Positions 38,344 through 48,416 of a stretch of DNA of 64,000 nucleotides are shown here, one piece after another (positions within the stretch are counted from its first letter, which is position 1; every line of letters begins with the position of its first letter). The translations under genes and the position numbers were made by a program. Origin of the DNA: Flavobacterium gawalongense (GTDB lineage: Bacteria > Bacteroidota > Bacteroidia > Flavobacteriales > Flavobacteriaceae); contig NZ_VJZP01000013.1 of NCBI RefSeq assembly GCF_007097265.1, positions 1-64,000 on the forward strand, in the 5' to 3' direction. The notes beneath the pieces are model-generated. The model saw only the letters and a program-made list of their open reading frames with translations. It had not been told where the DNA came from and searched no databases.

Positions 38344-39396
38344 TTACAGGGAATGCTTATAATGAAGTTCTGACAAGTTTTTTAAAACTTCAGCACTTTT
38401 CTCAGGGGTAATATCTCTTTGTGATTCACCTAACATTTCGTAACCTACCATGAATTTTTTTACGGTTGCGGAGCGTAACAATGGTGGATAAAAATGCATG
38501 TGAAATTGCCATTCCGGATGCGATTCTCCATCAGTTGGCGACTGATGAATTCCTGACGAATACGGAAATGACGTTTCAAAAAGATTATCATATTTTGTAG
38601 TCAATTGTTTTAAAATCGTCGCAAAAGCAGTTTTTTCTGTTTCCGTAAAATCAGTAATTTTCCCAAAATGACGCTTGCTGATTATCATGGTTTCATAAGG
38701 CCAAATTGCCCAAAAAGGAACCAACGCTACAAAATGATCATTCTCAATTACAATACGTTCGTTTAGTTTTAATTCTTCCTGCAAATAATCCTGCAAAAGT
38801 GTACTTCCATGTTTATCGAAATACGCTTTCAGATTGTTCTGTGTCTTCTCCACTTCGGTTGGTAATGAAGATTGTGCCCAGATTTGTCCATGCGGATGTG
38901 GATTACTACATCCCATAACACTTCCTTTGTTTTCAAAAATCTGAACATGATTGATATAATCTATTTTGCCCAAATCTGTATATTCTTTTTGCCAAGTGTG
39001 AATGATGTCTTCGATGGCAACAACAGCCATTTCCGGCAAGGTAAGATTGTGTTTTGGTGAAAAACACACTACTCTGGAAATTCCTCTTTCTGGTTGTGCT
39101 TTGAAAAAAGTTTCATTTTTATTCTCTTCAAATGCAATTTCTTCTTGCTTTAAAGCAGCAAAATCATTTTCAAAAACAAAAGAGTTTTCATACGCTGGAT
39201 TTACCTCTCCATTTGCTCGAACATTACCCGGACATAAGTAACATGTTGGATCATACTCCGGTAAAGAGTCTGAGGTCACCGTTTCGTTTTGTCCCTGCCA
39301 AGGTCTTTTTGAACGATGTGGAGAAACCAAAACCCATTCGTTGATTAACGGATTATAGCGTCTGTGCGGATCTTCGTTGATATCAAAATTTTTCAT
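38344..39396 (-). CDS. galT: Galactose-1-phosphate uridylyltransferase
   Basis: A 350-residue Leloir enzyme counted from the ATG at 39396 (one base after the galK stop). It swaps UDP-glucose and galactose-1-phosphate. The active-site HPH triad is at residues 167-169 (GCSNPHPHGQIWA). The zinc ligands C52 and C55 are in TCYLCPG. A second conserved block is HMHFYPPLLRS near the C-terminus. Length is typical. It is tightly linked to galK. Confidence 0.96.
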   Translation of the reverse strand: MKNFDINEDPHRRYNPLINEWVLVSPHRSKRPWQGQNETVTSDSLPEYDPTCYLCPGNVRANGEVNPAYENSFVFENDFAALKQEEIAFEENKNETFFKAQPERGISRVVCFSPKHNLTLPEMAVVAIEDIIHTWQKEYTDLGKIDYINHVQIFENKGSVMGCSNPHPHGQIWAQSSLPTEVEKTQNNLKAYFDKHGSTLLQDYLQEELKLNERIVIENDHFVALVPFWAIWPYETMIISKRHFGKITDFTETEKTAFATILKQLTTKYDNLFETSFPYSSGIHQSPTDGESHPEWQFHMHFYPPLLRSATVKKFMVGYEMLGESQRDITPEKSAEVLKNLSELHYKHSL

Positions 39397-39397
39397 T

Positions 39398-40567
39398 CTA
39401 GTTATTTTTATAAAGTGATGTTCCGTTTCCAATTTTAACATCATAAATTTTTAATTCTATTCCAAAAGCATCAAAATAAAGTGCCGAAAGTTTCTTTTTA
39501 ATAGCCTCTTCATGCCCCTTTTTTATTAAGTTGATTGTACAACCACCAAATCCACCGCCCATTAATCGGGAACCAACTACCGCTTCTTCTTTTTTAAGAG
39601 TGTCAACTATCATGTCTAATTCAGCACAACTTACTTCATAATCAGCGGATAATCCTTCATGAGTTTCGAACATTAATCTACCTAAAGTTTCGATATCTCC
39701 TTTATCCAAAGCTTCACAGGCTTGGATAACACGCTTAATTTCTTTTACTGCAAAAAGGCTTCTCTTGAATACATTTTCACTCATCTTATCCTTTACACTT
39801 AGTACTTGACTTTCGGTACAATCTCTAAAACTGTTTACTGCCGGGAAATTATTTTTTAAGATTGAAAGTCCTTCTTCACATTCTTCTCGTCGGGTATTGT
39901 AAGCCGATGAAAACAAGGAATGTTTCACATTACTATCGAATAAAATCAAAGAATAATCACTAAAATTGGCATCATGGTATTCATACTCCAAGGTTCGGCA
40001 ATCAATTTTTATCACTTTGTTTTCCTGTCCCATGACACTCGAAAACTGATCCATTATCCCGCAATTAATACCTACCCAATGTTCCGCTTTTTGTCCCATT
40101 AGAGCGATATCAATTGGTTTAATATTCAAATTAAAAAGTTCATTTATTCCAAATAAAAAACCACATTCTAAAGCTGCTGATGATGACAAACCGGACCCAA
40201 CAGGAATATTACTGCTAAAAACACAGTTGAAACCTTCAAATTCAAAACCATTTATTTTCAATTGATTAACAACACCACGAATATAATTGGTCCAAACATT
40301 ATCTGTTAATTCCATTGAACCGGTAACATCCATTTCAAATTCATCATCAAGATCTATGGCGATTATTCTTGATGTATTAGAATTGCTTTTTTCGAAAGCA
40401 AAACAAATAATTTTATCAATCGCTGCAGGTAAAACATATCCGTCATTGTAATCAACATGTTCACCAATAATATTAATTCTTCCCGGAGAAAGTACTATTT
40501 TTTGTGGCTCAGCACCAAATGTCTCTTTAAAAAAAGTGTTCGTTTTTTTAATTAAAATATCATTCAT
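39398..40567 (-). CDS. galK: Galactokinase
   Basis: A 389-residue GHMP-family kinase that makes galactose-1-phosphate. The galactokinase signature GRINIIGEHVDYNDG is at residues 29-43, the ATP loop PVGSGLSSSAALE at 122-134, and the third GHMP motif GSRLMGGGFGGCTINL near the end. I chose the ATG at 40567, whose start overlaps the end of the upstream GH2 gene by 8 bases (ATGAATGA). No signal peptide, so cytosolic. Confidence 0.96.
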   Translation of the reverse strand: MNDILIKKTNTFFKETFGAEPQKIVLSPGRINIIGEHVDYNDGYVLPAAIDKIICFAFEKSNSNTSRIIAIDLDDEFEMDVTGSMELTDNVWTNYIRGVVNQLKINGFEFEGFNCVFSSNIPVGSGLSSSAALECGFLFGINELFNLNIKPIDIALMGQKAEHWVGINCGIMDQFSSVMGQENKVIKIDCRTLEYEYHDANFSDYSLILFDSNVKHSLFSSAYNTRREECEEGLSILKNNFPAVNSFRDCTESQVLSVKDKMSENVFKRSLFAVKEIKRVIQACEALDKGDIETLGRLMFETHEGLSADYEVSCAELDMIVDTLKKEEAVVGSRLMGGGFGGCTINLIKKGHEEAIKKKLSALYFDAFGIELKIYDVKIGNGTSLYKNN

Positions 40568-42914
40568 TATTAGAAATTGTAAGTGTTCCATTTTGTAATC
40601 GTTCGGAACTTGACGTTATTTTTATTGATTTTTTTAAACTTGGTGTTTTAAGAATAATGGTGGCAATTCCTGCCTCGGCTTTTACTGGATTTTCACCTAT
40701 TAATTCTGCATCTCCTTCGCTTAAAGCAAAAGTCACTTCGTTAGTTGCATCTGGAATAACCGTTCCGTTCTCATCTGTAATTTTGGCATAAATAAAAACC
40801 ATGTCAGGGAAATTCGGATTGATTGCTTTTGATGAAACATCGTAACTCAATGCTATTTTAGCAGCACTTTCAGGTGTTTTAACAACATTTGAAACTACTT
40901 TTTCTCCTTTAACAAAACCTTCGGCTCGTAATGTTCCAGCAATAAATTTTTCTACTTTAAAAACAAATGGCGCATGTTTTAATTCATCACTATTTTGATT
41001 TATTGTTGGTTTTTGTTTGCCAACCAAAACATCATTCAGATACAGCACCACTTCATCACAATTACTGTAAACGGTCACATTCAATGGCGAATCTGATGTC
41101 CAATAATTTGCAATATGCACCATCGGACCAAAAACTAATTTTTTGTCCAAAGTAATAGTAGCATCACGCTGACTTTGGTAAAAATGGTAGGCAAATTTTG
41201 GAATTCTAAAAATATCGCTTATTCCAGAACTCTCTAAATCATTGCTGTATCCGCGATTGTAATCAAACATAACCCAATTTGCTTCGCCAATAGTCTGTGC
41301 TCCTTTTCTATTCGAATTGGCCGCTTCCTGAAAATTATAGGCTTGTTGCAACAATCGCTTTTCACCATTGCTACGCAACTGACGTGAAGTTCTTTCGTCT
41401 TCCTTCAAATTAGCAAATTCGGTTTGATTGAATCCGGCATTCTGCGCATAATATTCCCAATCACCATACTCCGCTATGAAAATTTTTCTATTCCCTTTGT
41501 TGTATTTTGTCCAATAATCCGGAGCTTTTCCGTGTTGGCGCGCCGGAATAAAAATATCATAATTTGGATTGTCAATCCAACAGGCACTGTAATTGTGCGG
41601 AAAAGGCAATTCTTCTTTTAATGCTTTGGCGGCTTCATTCATGAAACTTTCGCTCATTTCGGTTTCGTTCAAAGAGGCTTCCCAAAAAATAATACTGGGA
41701 TGATTCCTGTCTCTTCTCGCCATATCGCGAATATCCTGAATAGCATTTTTTTGAAAGGTTTCATTACCAAAAAACTGCCAACCCGTTAAACTATTCATGA
41801 CCAAAATACCCAATTCATCACAAGCATTCAAGAATGCTTCGGCATGTGGATAATGCGATAATCTTACGAAATCTAAACCTGCATTTTTAATTTTTACTGC
41901 ATCGCGATACTGTGCTTCATCGGAAATCGCATATCCTAAATATGGATATTCCTGATGTTCGTTTGTTCCTGTGATGTATAATTTTTCATCATTGAGATAA
42001 TAGCCATCGTCTTTTATTTCCGATTTTCGGATTCCTACTTTTTCCGAATAACTGTCAATAATTTTATTATTTGAAATTACCTGAACTTCTAAATGGTATA
42101 AATTTGGATTTGAAATTGACCATAATTTTGGGTTTTTCACCACAATCTTTTGGGTAATTGATTTATCTGAATTAGTTTTTATCGTAAATACTTCCGATTT
42201 GAATTCCAGTTTTTCTCCTTCTTTATTAGTCAAAATAAATTTCAACGAAATATCTTTTGCGACAGCGAATTCGTTTTTTAAATGAACCTGTACTGCTCCT
42301 GAAACCTTATTTTTATTAACATCATCAAAGTTCACATAAATTCCGCCACTTGCTTTTTTATCAGCCTGAACCGCATTAGTAATGTATAATTTATCCGTTG
42401 TAATGAGATAAACATTTCTGTAAATTCCACCATAATAATTAAAGTCTAAATCCTTCAATGGCTTTCCTGGCAAAAATTCCGGATTGTCTTCGTTGTTGAC
42501 TTTGACTTTAATAATGTTGTCTTTTTTTGCTTTCAAAAAAGGAGTTGCATCAACCGTAAATGGTAAATAACCGCCTTTATGATTGGTCACTTTTTGGTCA
42601 TTTATCCAAACATCCGCTTCTTGCATCACCCCTTCAAAATATAGGAAGACTTTTTTGTTTTTAAAATTCCCGACTTTGAACTTTTTTTGATACCATGAAG
42701 TTCCCTGAAACTGGTTGTTCACCACCAAAGGTTCAATCTTTGCAGTGTGAGGAATCGTTATTTTCTCCCAATTGGAAGCTGCTTTTTCTTCCCTTTTGAA
42801 TTCCCAATCAAAACCAAAGTTTACTTTAGTTCTAGATTGCGCCTGTATTTTTCCAAAAGAAAAAGTCAGTACAATTAGCAATAGAAAAATAATAGGTTTC
42901 AAAATCGATTTCAT
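40560..42914 (-). CDS. GH2 glycosidase, beta-galactosidase-like, exported
   Basis: A 784-residue GH2 enzyme with a signal peptide (ending KIQAQ, residue 26). Jelly roll (about 30-175), Ig-like (180-295) and barrel (300-590) are followed by two Ig-like domains of the type found in Bacteroidota beta-galactosidases. Acid/base Glu is E417 in FWEASLNE, and nucleophile Glu is E482 in FIAEYGDW. These motifs differ from the lacZ-type gene at 30277, so the two GH2 enzymes probably differ in linkage or aglycone. Its stop overlaps the galK start, an unusual coupling of an exported hydrolase to a cytosolic kinase. Confidence 0.92.
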   Translation of the reverse strand: MKSILKPIIFLLLIVLTFSFGKIQAQSRTKVNFGFDWEFKREEKAASNWEKITIPHTAKIEPLVVNNQFQGTSWYQKKFKVGNFKNKKVFLYFEGVMQEADVWINDQKVTNHKGGYLPFTVDATPFLKAKKDNIIKVKVNNEDNPEFLPGKPLKDLDFNYYGGIYRNVYLITTDKLYITNAVQADKKASGGIYVNFDDVNKNKVSGAVQVHLKNEFAVAKDISLKFILTNKEGEKLEFKSEVFTIKTNSDKSITQKIVVKNPKLWSISNPNLYHLEVQVISNNKIIDSYSEKVGIRKSEIKDDGYYLNDEKLYITGTNEHQEYPYLGYAISDEAQYRDAVKIKNAGLDFVRLSHYPHAEAFLNACDELGILVMNSLTGWQFFGNETFQKNAIQDIRDMARRDRNHPSIIFWEASLNETEMSESFMNEAAKALKEELPFPHNYSACWIDNPNYDIFIPARQHGKAPDYWTKYNKGNRKIFIAEYGDWEYYAQNAGFNQTEFANLKEDERTSRQLRSNGEKRLLQQAYNFQEAANSNRKGAQTIGEANWVMFDYNRGYSNDLESSGISDIFRIPKFAYHFYQSQRDATITLDKKLVFGPMVHIANYWTSDSPLNVTVYSNCDEVVLYLNDVLVGKQKPTINQNSDELKHAPFVFKVEKFIAGTLRAEGFVKGEKVVSNVVKTPESAAKIALSYDVSSKAINPNFPDMVFIYAKITDENGTVIPDATNEVTFALSEGDAELIGENPVKAEAGIATIILKTPSLKKSIKITSSSERLQNGTLTISNNE

Positions 42915-42976
42915 TTTTTGGATACGATAAAAATTTTAAACAAATAAAAAACAGCAATTATTATAATTATTTTTTG

Positions 42977-44002
42977 TTAAAAGGATTGAAACTTATAAAT
43001 CGTTTTATGATGATAAGTCTCCTCTTTTTTCAAAACCGAATTCGGAAAATGTTCGTGATTCGGTGCATCAGGAAAATTTTGTGTTTCAAAACAAATACCG
43101 CTCAACGAATGATAATCCGCATTTTCTTTTCCTTTTACAGTATTGAAACAATTACCGCCAACATAAATGTGAACTCCGGGTTGATTGGTATAAACTGCCA
43201 TTTTTAGATTATTCTTTTTATTAAAAAGCGAAGCCGAAAATTCATTTTCTTTTTCTAAAACAAACGTAGTATCAATTTTTGAAGGACATTTTTTTGGCTG
43301 ACTAAAATCAAAAGAAGAATTAGCAGTGTTTAAGAACCTTCCGGTTGGAATATTTTCATTTGTAGTCTCCAATATTTTTTCGGAATTTACAATCAATTCC
43401 TGTTCTGAGATATCGGATTCGTGACCATCAAGATTAAAATAACTGTGATGCGTTAAATTCACAATGGTATCCTCAGTAGTGTTTGCTTTGTATTCTATAA
43501 TTAATTCGTTTTCCTCAGATAAAGTATAGGTTAACACAACTGATAAATCTCCAGGATAATTCTCTTCATTATTTGGACTGAAATACGATAAAGTTATCGA
43601 TGGGTTTTTACCTTCATTAACATTTTCAATCTTCCAAACCTTTTGGCTGAAGTTCTTGTTTCCACCATGTAACGAATGATTATTATTGTTTTTATTTAAA
43701 TCAAATTTTTTTCCATTCAAACTAAAAGTTCCATCATTTATTCTTCCGGAAAATCTCCCAACTGTTGCTCCAAAATAGGGAGCACTTTCTAAATCAAAGG
43801 ATTCAATGTATGCTTCTAAAGTATCAAACCCCAAAACTACATCCACAATTTCTCCGTTTTTTAGTGGCATTTTCAATGATGTAATGATAGCTCCATAATT
43901 GATAACATTCAATTGCAATCCATTTTTGTTAGTCAATTCATAAGAATCGATAACTTCACCACTAGGCATCAAACCAAATAATTCCATTATATAATTAGAC
44001 AT
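42977..44002 (-). CDS. galM: Aldose 1-epimerase (mutarotase)
   Basis: A 341-residue enzyme counted from the ATG at 44002. It interconverts alpha and beta anomers of galactose before the kinase step. Catalytic residues are seen as H112 in HSLHGGNKNF, H186 in LTHHSYFNLDGH, and the Glu in GICFETQNFPDAPNH near the C-terminus. No signal peptide from this start, so cytosolic. It is the first gene of the galactose operon and is divergent from the GntR-type regulator. Confidence 0.95.
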   Translation of the reverse strand: MSNYIMELFGLMPSGEVIDSYELTNKNGLQLNVINYGAIITSLKMPLKNGEIVDVVLGFDTLEAYIESFDLESAPYFGATVGRFSGRINDGTFSLNGKKFDLNKNNNNHSLHGGNKNFSQKVWKIENVNEGKNPSITLSYFSPNNEENYPGDLSVVLTYTLSEENELIIEYKANTTEDTIVNLTHHSYFNLDGHESDISEQELIVNSEKILETTNENIPTGRFLNTANSSFDFSQPKKCPSKIDTTFVLEKENEFSASLFNKKNNLKMAVYTNQPGVHIYVGGNCFNTVKGKENADYHSLSGICFETQNFPDAPNHEHFPNSVLKKEETYHHKTIYKFQSF

Positions 44003-44053
44003 AAAATATGATATGTGTTTTATTTTCAATATTTTTTTATGAAATATGAAATT

Positions 44054-44061
44054 CAAAATTA
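44054..44061 (-). promoter_or_regulatory. -7 element of the galM operon
   Basis: The minus strand reads TAATTTTG, matching TAnnTTTG, 52 bases before the galM start. A strong -33 TTTG is not seen (CTGG near the right distance), which fits a promoter needing an activator. Confidence 0.4.
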
Positions 44062-44082
44062 TACGATTAATTCACTTTAGCA

Positions 44083-44099
44083 TACCAGTACCTACCAGT
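44083..44099. promoter_or_regulatory. Direct repeat operator between galM and the GntR gene
   Basis: TACCAGT occurs twice, at 44083-44089 and 44093-44099, exactly 10 bases (one helical turn) apart. It lies just upstream of the galM -33 region and 32 bases before the regulator start. It is a good candidate site for the GntR-type regulator (inference). Confidence 0.45.
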
Positions 44100-44130
44100 T
44101 TTTCGTATATTGCACGAAAAATGTTTATTT

Positions 44131-45129
44131 ATGAAAATTATTTCGATCCAAAATAATCTTGGAGTTCCAAAATATAAGCAGATAATTCTTTCAGTTGAAA
44201 AGGCAATAGAAGAAGAAAAACTAAAAAAAGGAGACCGACTTGCATCCGTAAATAAAGTTTGTTTGACTTCTTCATTATCACGTGATACCGTTCTACAGGC
44301 ATACGATGAATTAAAAAAAAGAGGCATTGTTTACGCCATCCCTGGCAAAGGATACTACATTAAAAGTGTTGAAATCACTATAAAACAAAGGATTTTTTTA
44401 CTTTTTGATGAGTTAAACATTTTCAAGGAAGACACCTACAATTCGTTTGTAAAAAATATTGGGAAAAATGTACAGGTAGATATTTTCTTCCATTATTTTA
44501 ATGTACAAGTTTTCAAAAAATTAATAAATGATAATAACGGAAATTACACGAAGTATATCATAATGCCAACCAACTTAATCGATGTCTCTGATTTTATAAA
44601 AACCCTACCAGTAAATGAAGTTTTTATACTAGATCAGACCAATCTTGAACTAGAATCCTATCCCGCAATTTACCAGAATCATAAGAAAGACATCTTTGAT
44701 GGGTTATGCAAAGGAAAATCCAGGTTAAATAAATATAAAAAGCTCATTATGATTTTCCCTGGATTTAGAGAACCACCGGGAATGAAAGAAGGGTTTTTGA
44801 ATTTTTGTAACGATTATTCATTTGATTATGAAGTGATCACTGAATTTACTGACAGAGAAATAAGCATCGGTGAAGTATATATAATTCCAAACGACAGGGA
44901 TTTGGTTCGTGTGATTGAAAAATCAAAGCTTCAAAACTTAAAATTAGGCAGTGATTTTGGGATTATTTCCTATAACGAAACTCCTCTCAAAAAAGTAGTT
45001 GCAAATGGAATAACCACTATTTCTACCAATTTTGAAGCGATGGGAAAAATTTTGGCGCAGATGATTTTAAAAGGAAAAAAGGAACAAATAGAAAACAAGT
45101 GCGCTTTGATAATTCGAAATTCTTTGTAA
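44131..45129 (+). CDS. GntR-type transcriptional regulator with LacI-like sensor domain
   Basis: A 332-residue regulator from the ATG at 44131; the longer frame opens with TTG. A GntR winged-helix domain occupies residues about 8-72 (YKQIILSVEKAIEEEKLKKGD and RDTVLQAYDELKKRGIVYAIPGKGYYI). It is followed by a periplasmic-binding-protein/LacI-like ligand domain (about 80-330), ending FEAMGKILAQMILKGKKEQIENK. This architecture is frequent next to sugar genes in Bacteroidota. It is divergent from galM, with a TACCAGT direct repeat between. It probably controls the galactose operon in response to galactose or a derivative. Confidence 0.88.
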   Translation: MKIISIQNNLGVPKYKQIILSVEKAIEEEKLKKGDRLASVNKVCLTSSLSRDTVLQAYDELKKRGIVYAIPGKGYYIKSVEITIKQRIFLLFDELNIFKEDTYNSFVKNIGKNVQVDIFFHYFNVQVFKKLINDNNGNYTKYIIMPTNLIDVSDFIKTLPVNEVFILDQTNLELESYPAIYQNHKKDIFDGLCKGKSRLNKYKKLIMIFPGFREPPGMKEGFLNFCNDYSFDYEVITEFTDREISIGEVYIIPNDRDLVRVIEKSKLQNLKLGSDFGIISYNETPLKKVVANGITTISTNFEAMGKILAQMILKGKKEQIENKCALIIRNSL

Positions 45130-45236
45130 AAACAATCGCCTTATTTGCATTCCTAATTTTAAAAAAATAGAGATGTTATTTTTTATTGGCAAAGAAAATG
45201 CGATTCCCGTTTTAAAAAAGCAAGAACAATAATTTA

Positions 45237-45269
45237 TTTGTTATTGTAAAATAAATTTTCATACATTTG
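45237..45269 (+). promoter_or_regulatory. Promoter of tkt-tal
   Basis: TTTG (45237-45240), a 21-base spacer, then TACATTTG (45262-45269). This fits the Bacteroidota consensus exactly and has the same spacing as the promoters at 49747 and 59561. Confidence 0.65.
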
Positions 45270-45270
45270 C

Positions 45271-45290
45271 AAATGTGTTTTTTACACTTA
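45271..45290 (+). promoter_or_regulatory. Operator-like motif upstream of tkt
   Basis: AAATGT, seven bases, then ACACTTA. It lies immediately after the -7 element, around the expected transcription start. It is one of five copies in the window. The halves AAATGT and ACACTT (complement AAGTGT) form an imperfect inverted repeat, as expected for a dimeric regulator. Confidence 0.55.
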
Positions 45291-45538
45291 TTATTAATTC
45301 CAGCGTTAAATCCTCAAAAACAGCATTTTATTTGACGTACTTAAGAATAACAGATGACAATAATTAAATACAACAATACGTTTTTAGAGCTATTAACACG
45401 TTTAATCTTGAACCAACCCCTTCAAAGCAAAACCATTTGAAATGGATTTAGAAACAAAAATTTTCTATGTTGGGATGTCTATAATGAAAACAAATGATGT
45501 CCTTTTTTCTAATTACACGAAACTATTATAATTAAATT

Positions 45539-47578
45539 ATGAATAAAAAAATTGACCAATTAGCAGCTAATAATATAAGAGCACTCGCCATTTCTATGGT
45601 AGAAAAAGCAAAGTCGGGGCATCCCGGAGGTGCCATGGGAGCTGCAGATTACATGCACATTTTGTACACTGAATATCTGAATTTTGATCCAACGGAAATG
45701 GATTGGACTTTTAGAGACCGTTTCTTTATGGATGCGGGACATTTATCAGCATTAATGTATTCTCAATATTATTTATTGGGAAATTATAAAAAAGAAGATC
45801 TTCAAAATTTTAGACAATGGGGTTCCGTTACGCCAGGTCACCCGGAAGTAGACGTACTCAGAGGAATAGAAAACACCTCAGGCCCTCTAGGTCAAGGGCA
45901 CGCTATGGGTGTGGGAGCCGCCATTGCAGCTAAATTTTTAGATGCCCGATTTAAAGGGCTCTTTAATCACAAAATATATGGTTTTATTACCGATGGTGGT
46001 GTTCAGGAAGAAATTTCTCAGGGAGCAGGGAGAATAGCGGGACATTTAGGATTGAACAATTTTATTATGTTTTATGATTCTAATGATGTGCAGCTTTCAT
46101 CCATGACCGATGAAGTAACATCCGAAGATACAGCAATGAAATACGAAGCTTGGGGGTGGAATGTAATAACTATAGACGGCCATGACCATGCGCAAATTAG
46201 AAAAGCGCTGAATGAGGCTCATGAAGAATCAGAAAAACCAACTCTAATAATTGGCAAAACAATTATGGGGAAAGGTACTGTTACTGCAACTGGCGACATG
46301 TATGAAGGAGAATGTGAATTGCATGGAAAACCTATTGGCGATACCAAAGCAGATTATATAAAAACACTTATTAATCTAAATGCAAATCCTGAAAATCCAT
46401 TTGTTATTTTTGAAGAAGTTGAAGCACATTATGCAAAAATAGTAGCAATAAAAGCTGAAAAATCAGCCTATAAAAAGCTTCAAATAGCCACTTGGAAAAA
46501 AGAAAATCCTGAACTGTCTCAAAAGATGGATTTATTTTTATCCGGAAAACTCCCAGAATTAGATTTAAGCAGTGTTGTCCAAAAACCTAATGCAGCCACA
46601 AGAGATGCTTCTTCTGCAGTACTTGCCTATTTAGCAGAACATGTGGAAAACATGATTGTTTCTTCGGCAGATTTGTCCAACAGTGATAAAACAGACGGAT
46701 TCCTAAAAAAATCATCCATATTGCAAAAAAATGATTTCAGCGGAGCTTTTTTACAAGCCGGAGTTGCGGAACTGACCATGACTGCTATAGCTAACGGAAT
46801 TGCACTTCATGGAGGTGTTATTCCTGTGGTGGCAACATTTTTTGTATTCTCCGATTATATGAAACCTGCGATTCGATTAGCAGCCATTCAAGAATTACCG
46901 GTAAAATATGTTTGGACACACGATTCCTTCCGAGTGGGTGAAGACGGACCTACGCACCAACCTATTGAACAGGAAGCACAAATTCGTTTAATGGAAAAAA
47001 TAAAAAACCATTCTGGAAATCAAAGTTTATTGGCGCTACGCCCAGCGGATGCTATAGAAACTTCGGTAGCTTGGAACATGGCATTAAACAATACCAAAAC
47101 GCCAACCGGTTTGATTCTTTCCAGACAAAATATCAAAGACATTCCTGCACAAGGAACTTCAAGATATGAAGAGGCAACCGAGGCAGTGAAAGGTGGATAT
47201 TTGGTCAAATCAACACAAAATCCTGATATCACTTTAATCGCAAATGGATCGGAAGTGGCTACGCTTTTAGCCGCTGCATCTATATTGGAAAAAGAGAAAA
47301 ATCTAAAAATAAACGTAGCGTCAATTATATCCGAAGGTTTATTCAAACAACAATCAAAAGCATACCAAGAAAGTATCATCCCAAAAGGGAAATTGGTATT
47401 TGGACTAACAGCCGGGCTTCCGGTTAACCTTGAAGGTTTGATAGGAGATAGTGGAAAAGTGATTGGATTGGACCATTTTGGTTATTCTGCTCCGGCAAGT
47501 GTATTGGACGAAAAATTTGGATTTACCAGTGAACATGCTTGCGCAGCAATCCTTAAATACATTGAAGAAAATAAATAA
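45539..47578 (+). CDS. tkt: Transketolase
   Basis: A 679-residue thiamine-diphosphate enzyme of the non-oxidative pentose phosphate pathway. The N-terminal region shows KSGHPGGAMGAADYMHILY. The TPP/Mg site is ITDGGVQEEISQGAG, a variant of the usual GDG motif. The pyrimidine domain shows HDSFRVGEDGPTHQPIEQ. It is full length. It is followed by transaldolase after 27 bases, so the two form an operon that moves carbon between pentoses and hexoses. In Bacteroides thetaiotaomicron tkt and tal accompany the arabinose genes under AraR (recalled from the literature), which matches the regulator next door. Confidence 0.96.
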   Translation: MNKKIDQLAANNIRALAISMVEKAKSGHPGGAMGAADYMHILYTEYLNFDPTEMDWTFRDRFFMDAGHLSALMYSQYYLLGNYKKEDLQNFRQWGSVTPGHPEVDVLRGIENTSGPLGQGHAMGVGAAIAAKFLDARFKGLFNHKIYGFITDGGVQEEISQGAGRIAGHLGLNNFIMFYDSNDVQLSSMTDEVTSEDTAMKYEAWGWNVITIDGHDHAQIRKALNEAHEESEKPTLIIGKTIMGKGTVTATGDMYEGECELHGKPIGDTKADYIKTLINLNANPENPFVIFEEVEAHYAKIVAIKAEKSAYKKLQIATWKKENPELSQKMDLFLSGKLPELDLSSVVQKPNAATRDASSAVLAYLAEHVENMIVSSADLSNSDKTDGFLKKSSILQKNDFSGAFLQAGVAELTMTAIANGIALHGGVIPVVATFFVFSDYMKPAIRLAAIQELPVKYVWTHDSFRVGEDGPTHQPIEQEAQIRLMEKIKNHSGNQSLLALRPADAIETSVAWNMALNNTKTPTGLILSRQNIKDIPAQGTSRYEEATEAVKGGYLVKSTQNPDITLIANGSEVATLLAAASILEKEKNLKINVASIISEGLFKQQSKAYQESIIPKGKLVFGLTAGLPVNLEGLIGDSGKVIGLDHFGYSAPASVLDEKFGFTSEHACAAILKYIEENK

Positions 47579-47605
47579 ACAACCACAAAACTAAATAATA
47601 AAAAC

Positions 47606-48262
47606 ATGAAATTTTTTATCGATACAGCAAATTTAAAAGACATAAAAGAAGCCAATGATTTAGGGATCCTAGACGGCGTAACCACCAACCCATCGCTAAT
47701 GGCGAAGGAAGGAATTACGGGAGCTGAAAATATTATTGCTCATTATGTAAAAATATGTGAGTTGGTGGATGGTGATGTCAGTGCCGAAGTGATTTCAACT
47801 GATTTAGCAGGAATGATTGCCGAAGGAGAAAGATTAGCAGCTTTGCATCCTCAAATCGTAGTAAAAATTCCAATGATTAAAGAAGGGATAAAAGCGATAA
47901 AATACTTTTCGGACAAAGGAATAAGAACCAACTGTACTTTAGTGTTTTCTGCAGGTCAGGCATTGCTTGCTGCAAAAGCCGGAGCCACTTATGTATCTCC
48001 CTTCATCGGAAGATTAGATGACATCTCTACCGATGGGATGGCATTAATTGCTGAAATCAAATTGATTTATGACAATTACGGTTATGAAACACAAATTTTG
48101 GCTGCATCAGTGCGTCACGTCATGCATATTTTGAATTGTGCCAAAATTGGAGCCGATGTAATAACAGGCCCATTAAGCGCTATTGAAGGATTATTAAAAC
48201 ACCCACTTACTGATAGTGGTTTAGCTACTTTTTTAGCAGATTATAACAAAGGGAATAGTTAA
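47606..48262 (+). CDS. Transaldolase (short, TalC/Fsa type)
   Basis: A 218-residue class I aldolase-fold enzyme of the short transaldolase/fructose-6-phosphate aldolase group. The motif [12 protein letters not shown] is at residues 25-36. The Schiff-base Lys is K87 in [42 protein letters not shown] is the other family block. Together with the upstream transketolase it completes the non-oxidative pentose phosphate branch. Transaldolase rather than F6P aldolase activity is the likelier assignment given its neighbour. Confidence 0.93.
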   Translation: MKFFIDTANLKDIKEANDLGILDGVTTNPSLMAKEGITGAENIIAHYVKICELVDGDVSAEVISTDLAGMIAEGERLAALHPQIVVKIPMIKEGIKAIKYFSDKGIRTNCTLVFSAGQALLAAKAGATYVSPFIGRLDDISTDGMALIAEIKLIYDNYGYETQILAASVRHVMHILNCAKIGADVITGPLSAIEGLLKHPLTDSGLATFLADYNKGNS

Positions 48263-48416
48263 ACACGGAAACCTTTAATCATTTAGAACTACCCTATTTT
48301 CAGCCATTTTATATACTAAGGTAGTTTTAATTCATAAGAAATAATCTAAAATCATCGAAATTGTAGTAGATCAAGAGAATACCATTATTTCTGACCATTT
48401 TTAGTTGGTTCCCAAA

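Larger units (their letters stand above)
45130..45538. other. 409-base intergenic region and long leader of tkt
   Basis: It contains the promoter at 45237-45269 with an operator-like motif at 45271-45290. Transcription should begin near 45276, leaving an untranslated leader of about 260 bases before tkt. No riboswitch or ORF is recognised in the leader; only a short CCATT/AATGG hairpin is visible. Confidence 0.5.

Noticed and set aside
44067..44327. 86-codon minus-strand frame over the start of the GntR-type gene
   Set aside because: It overlaps the helix-turn-helix coding part of a convincing regulator and the promoter region; no start signal or family.
45290..45538. Riboswitch in the tkt leader
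   Set aside because: No conserved riboswitch core is recognisable; only a five-pair hairpin is visible.
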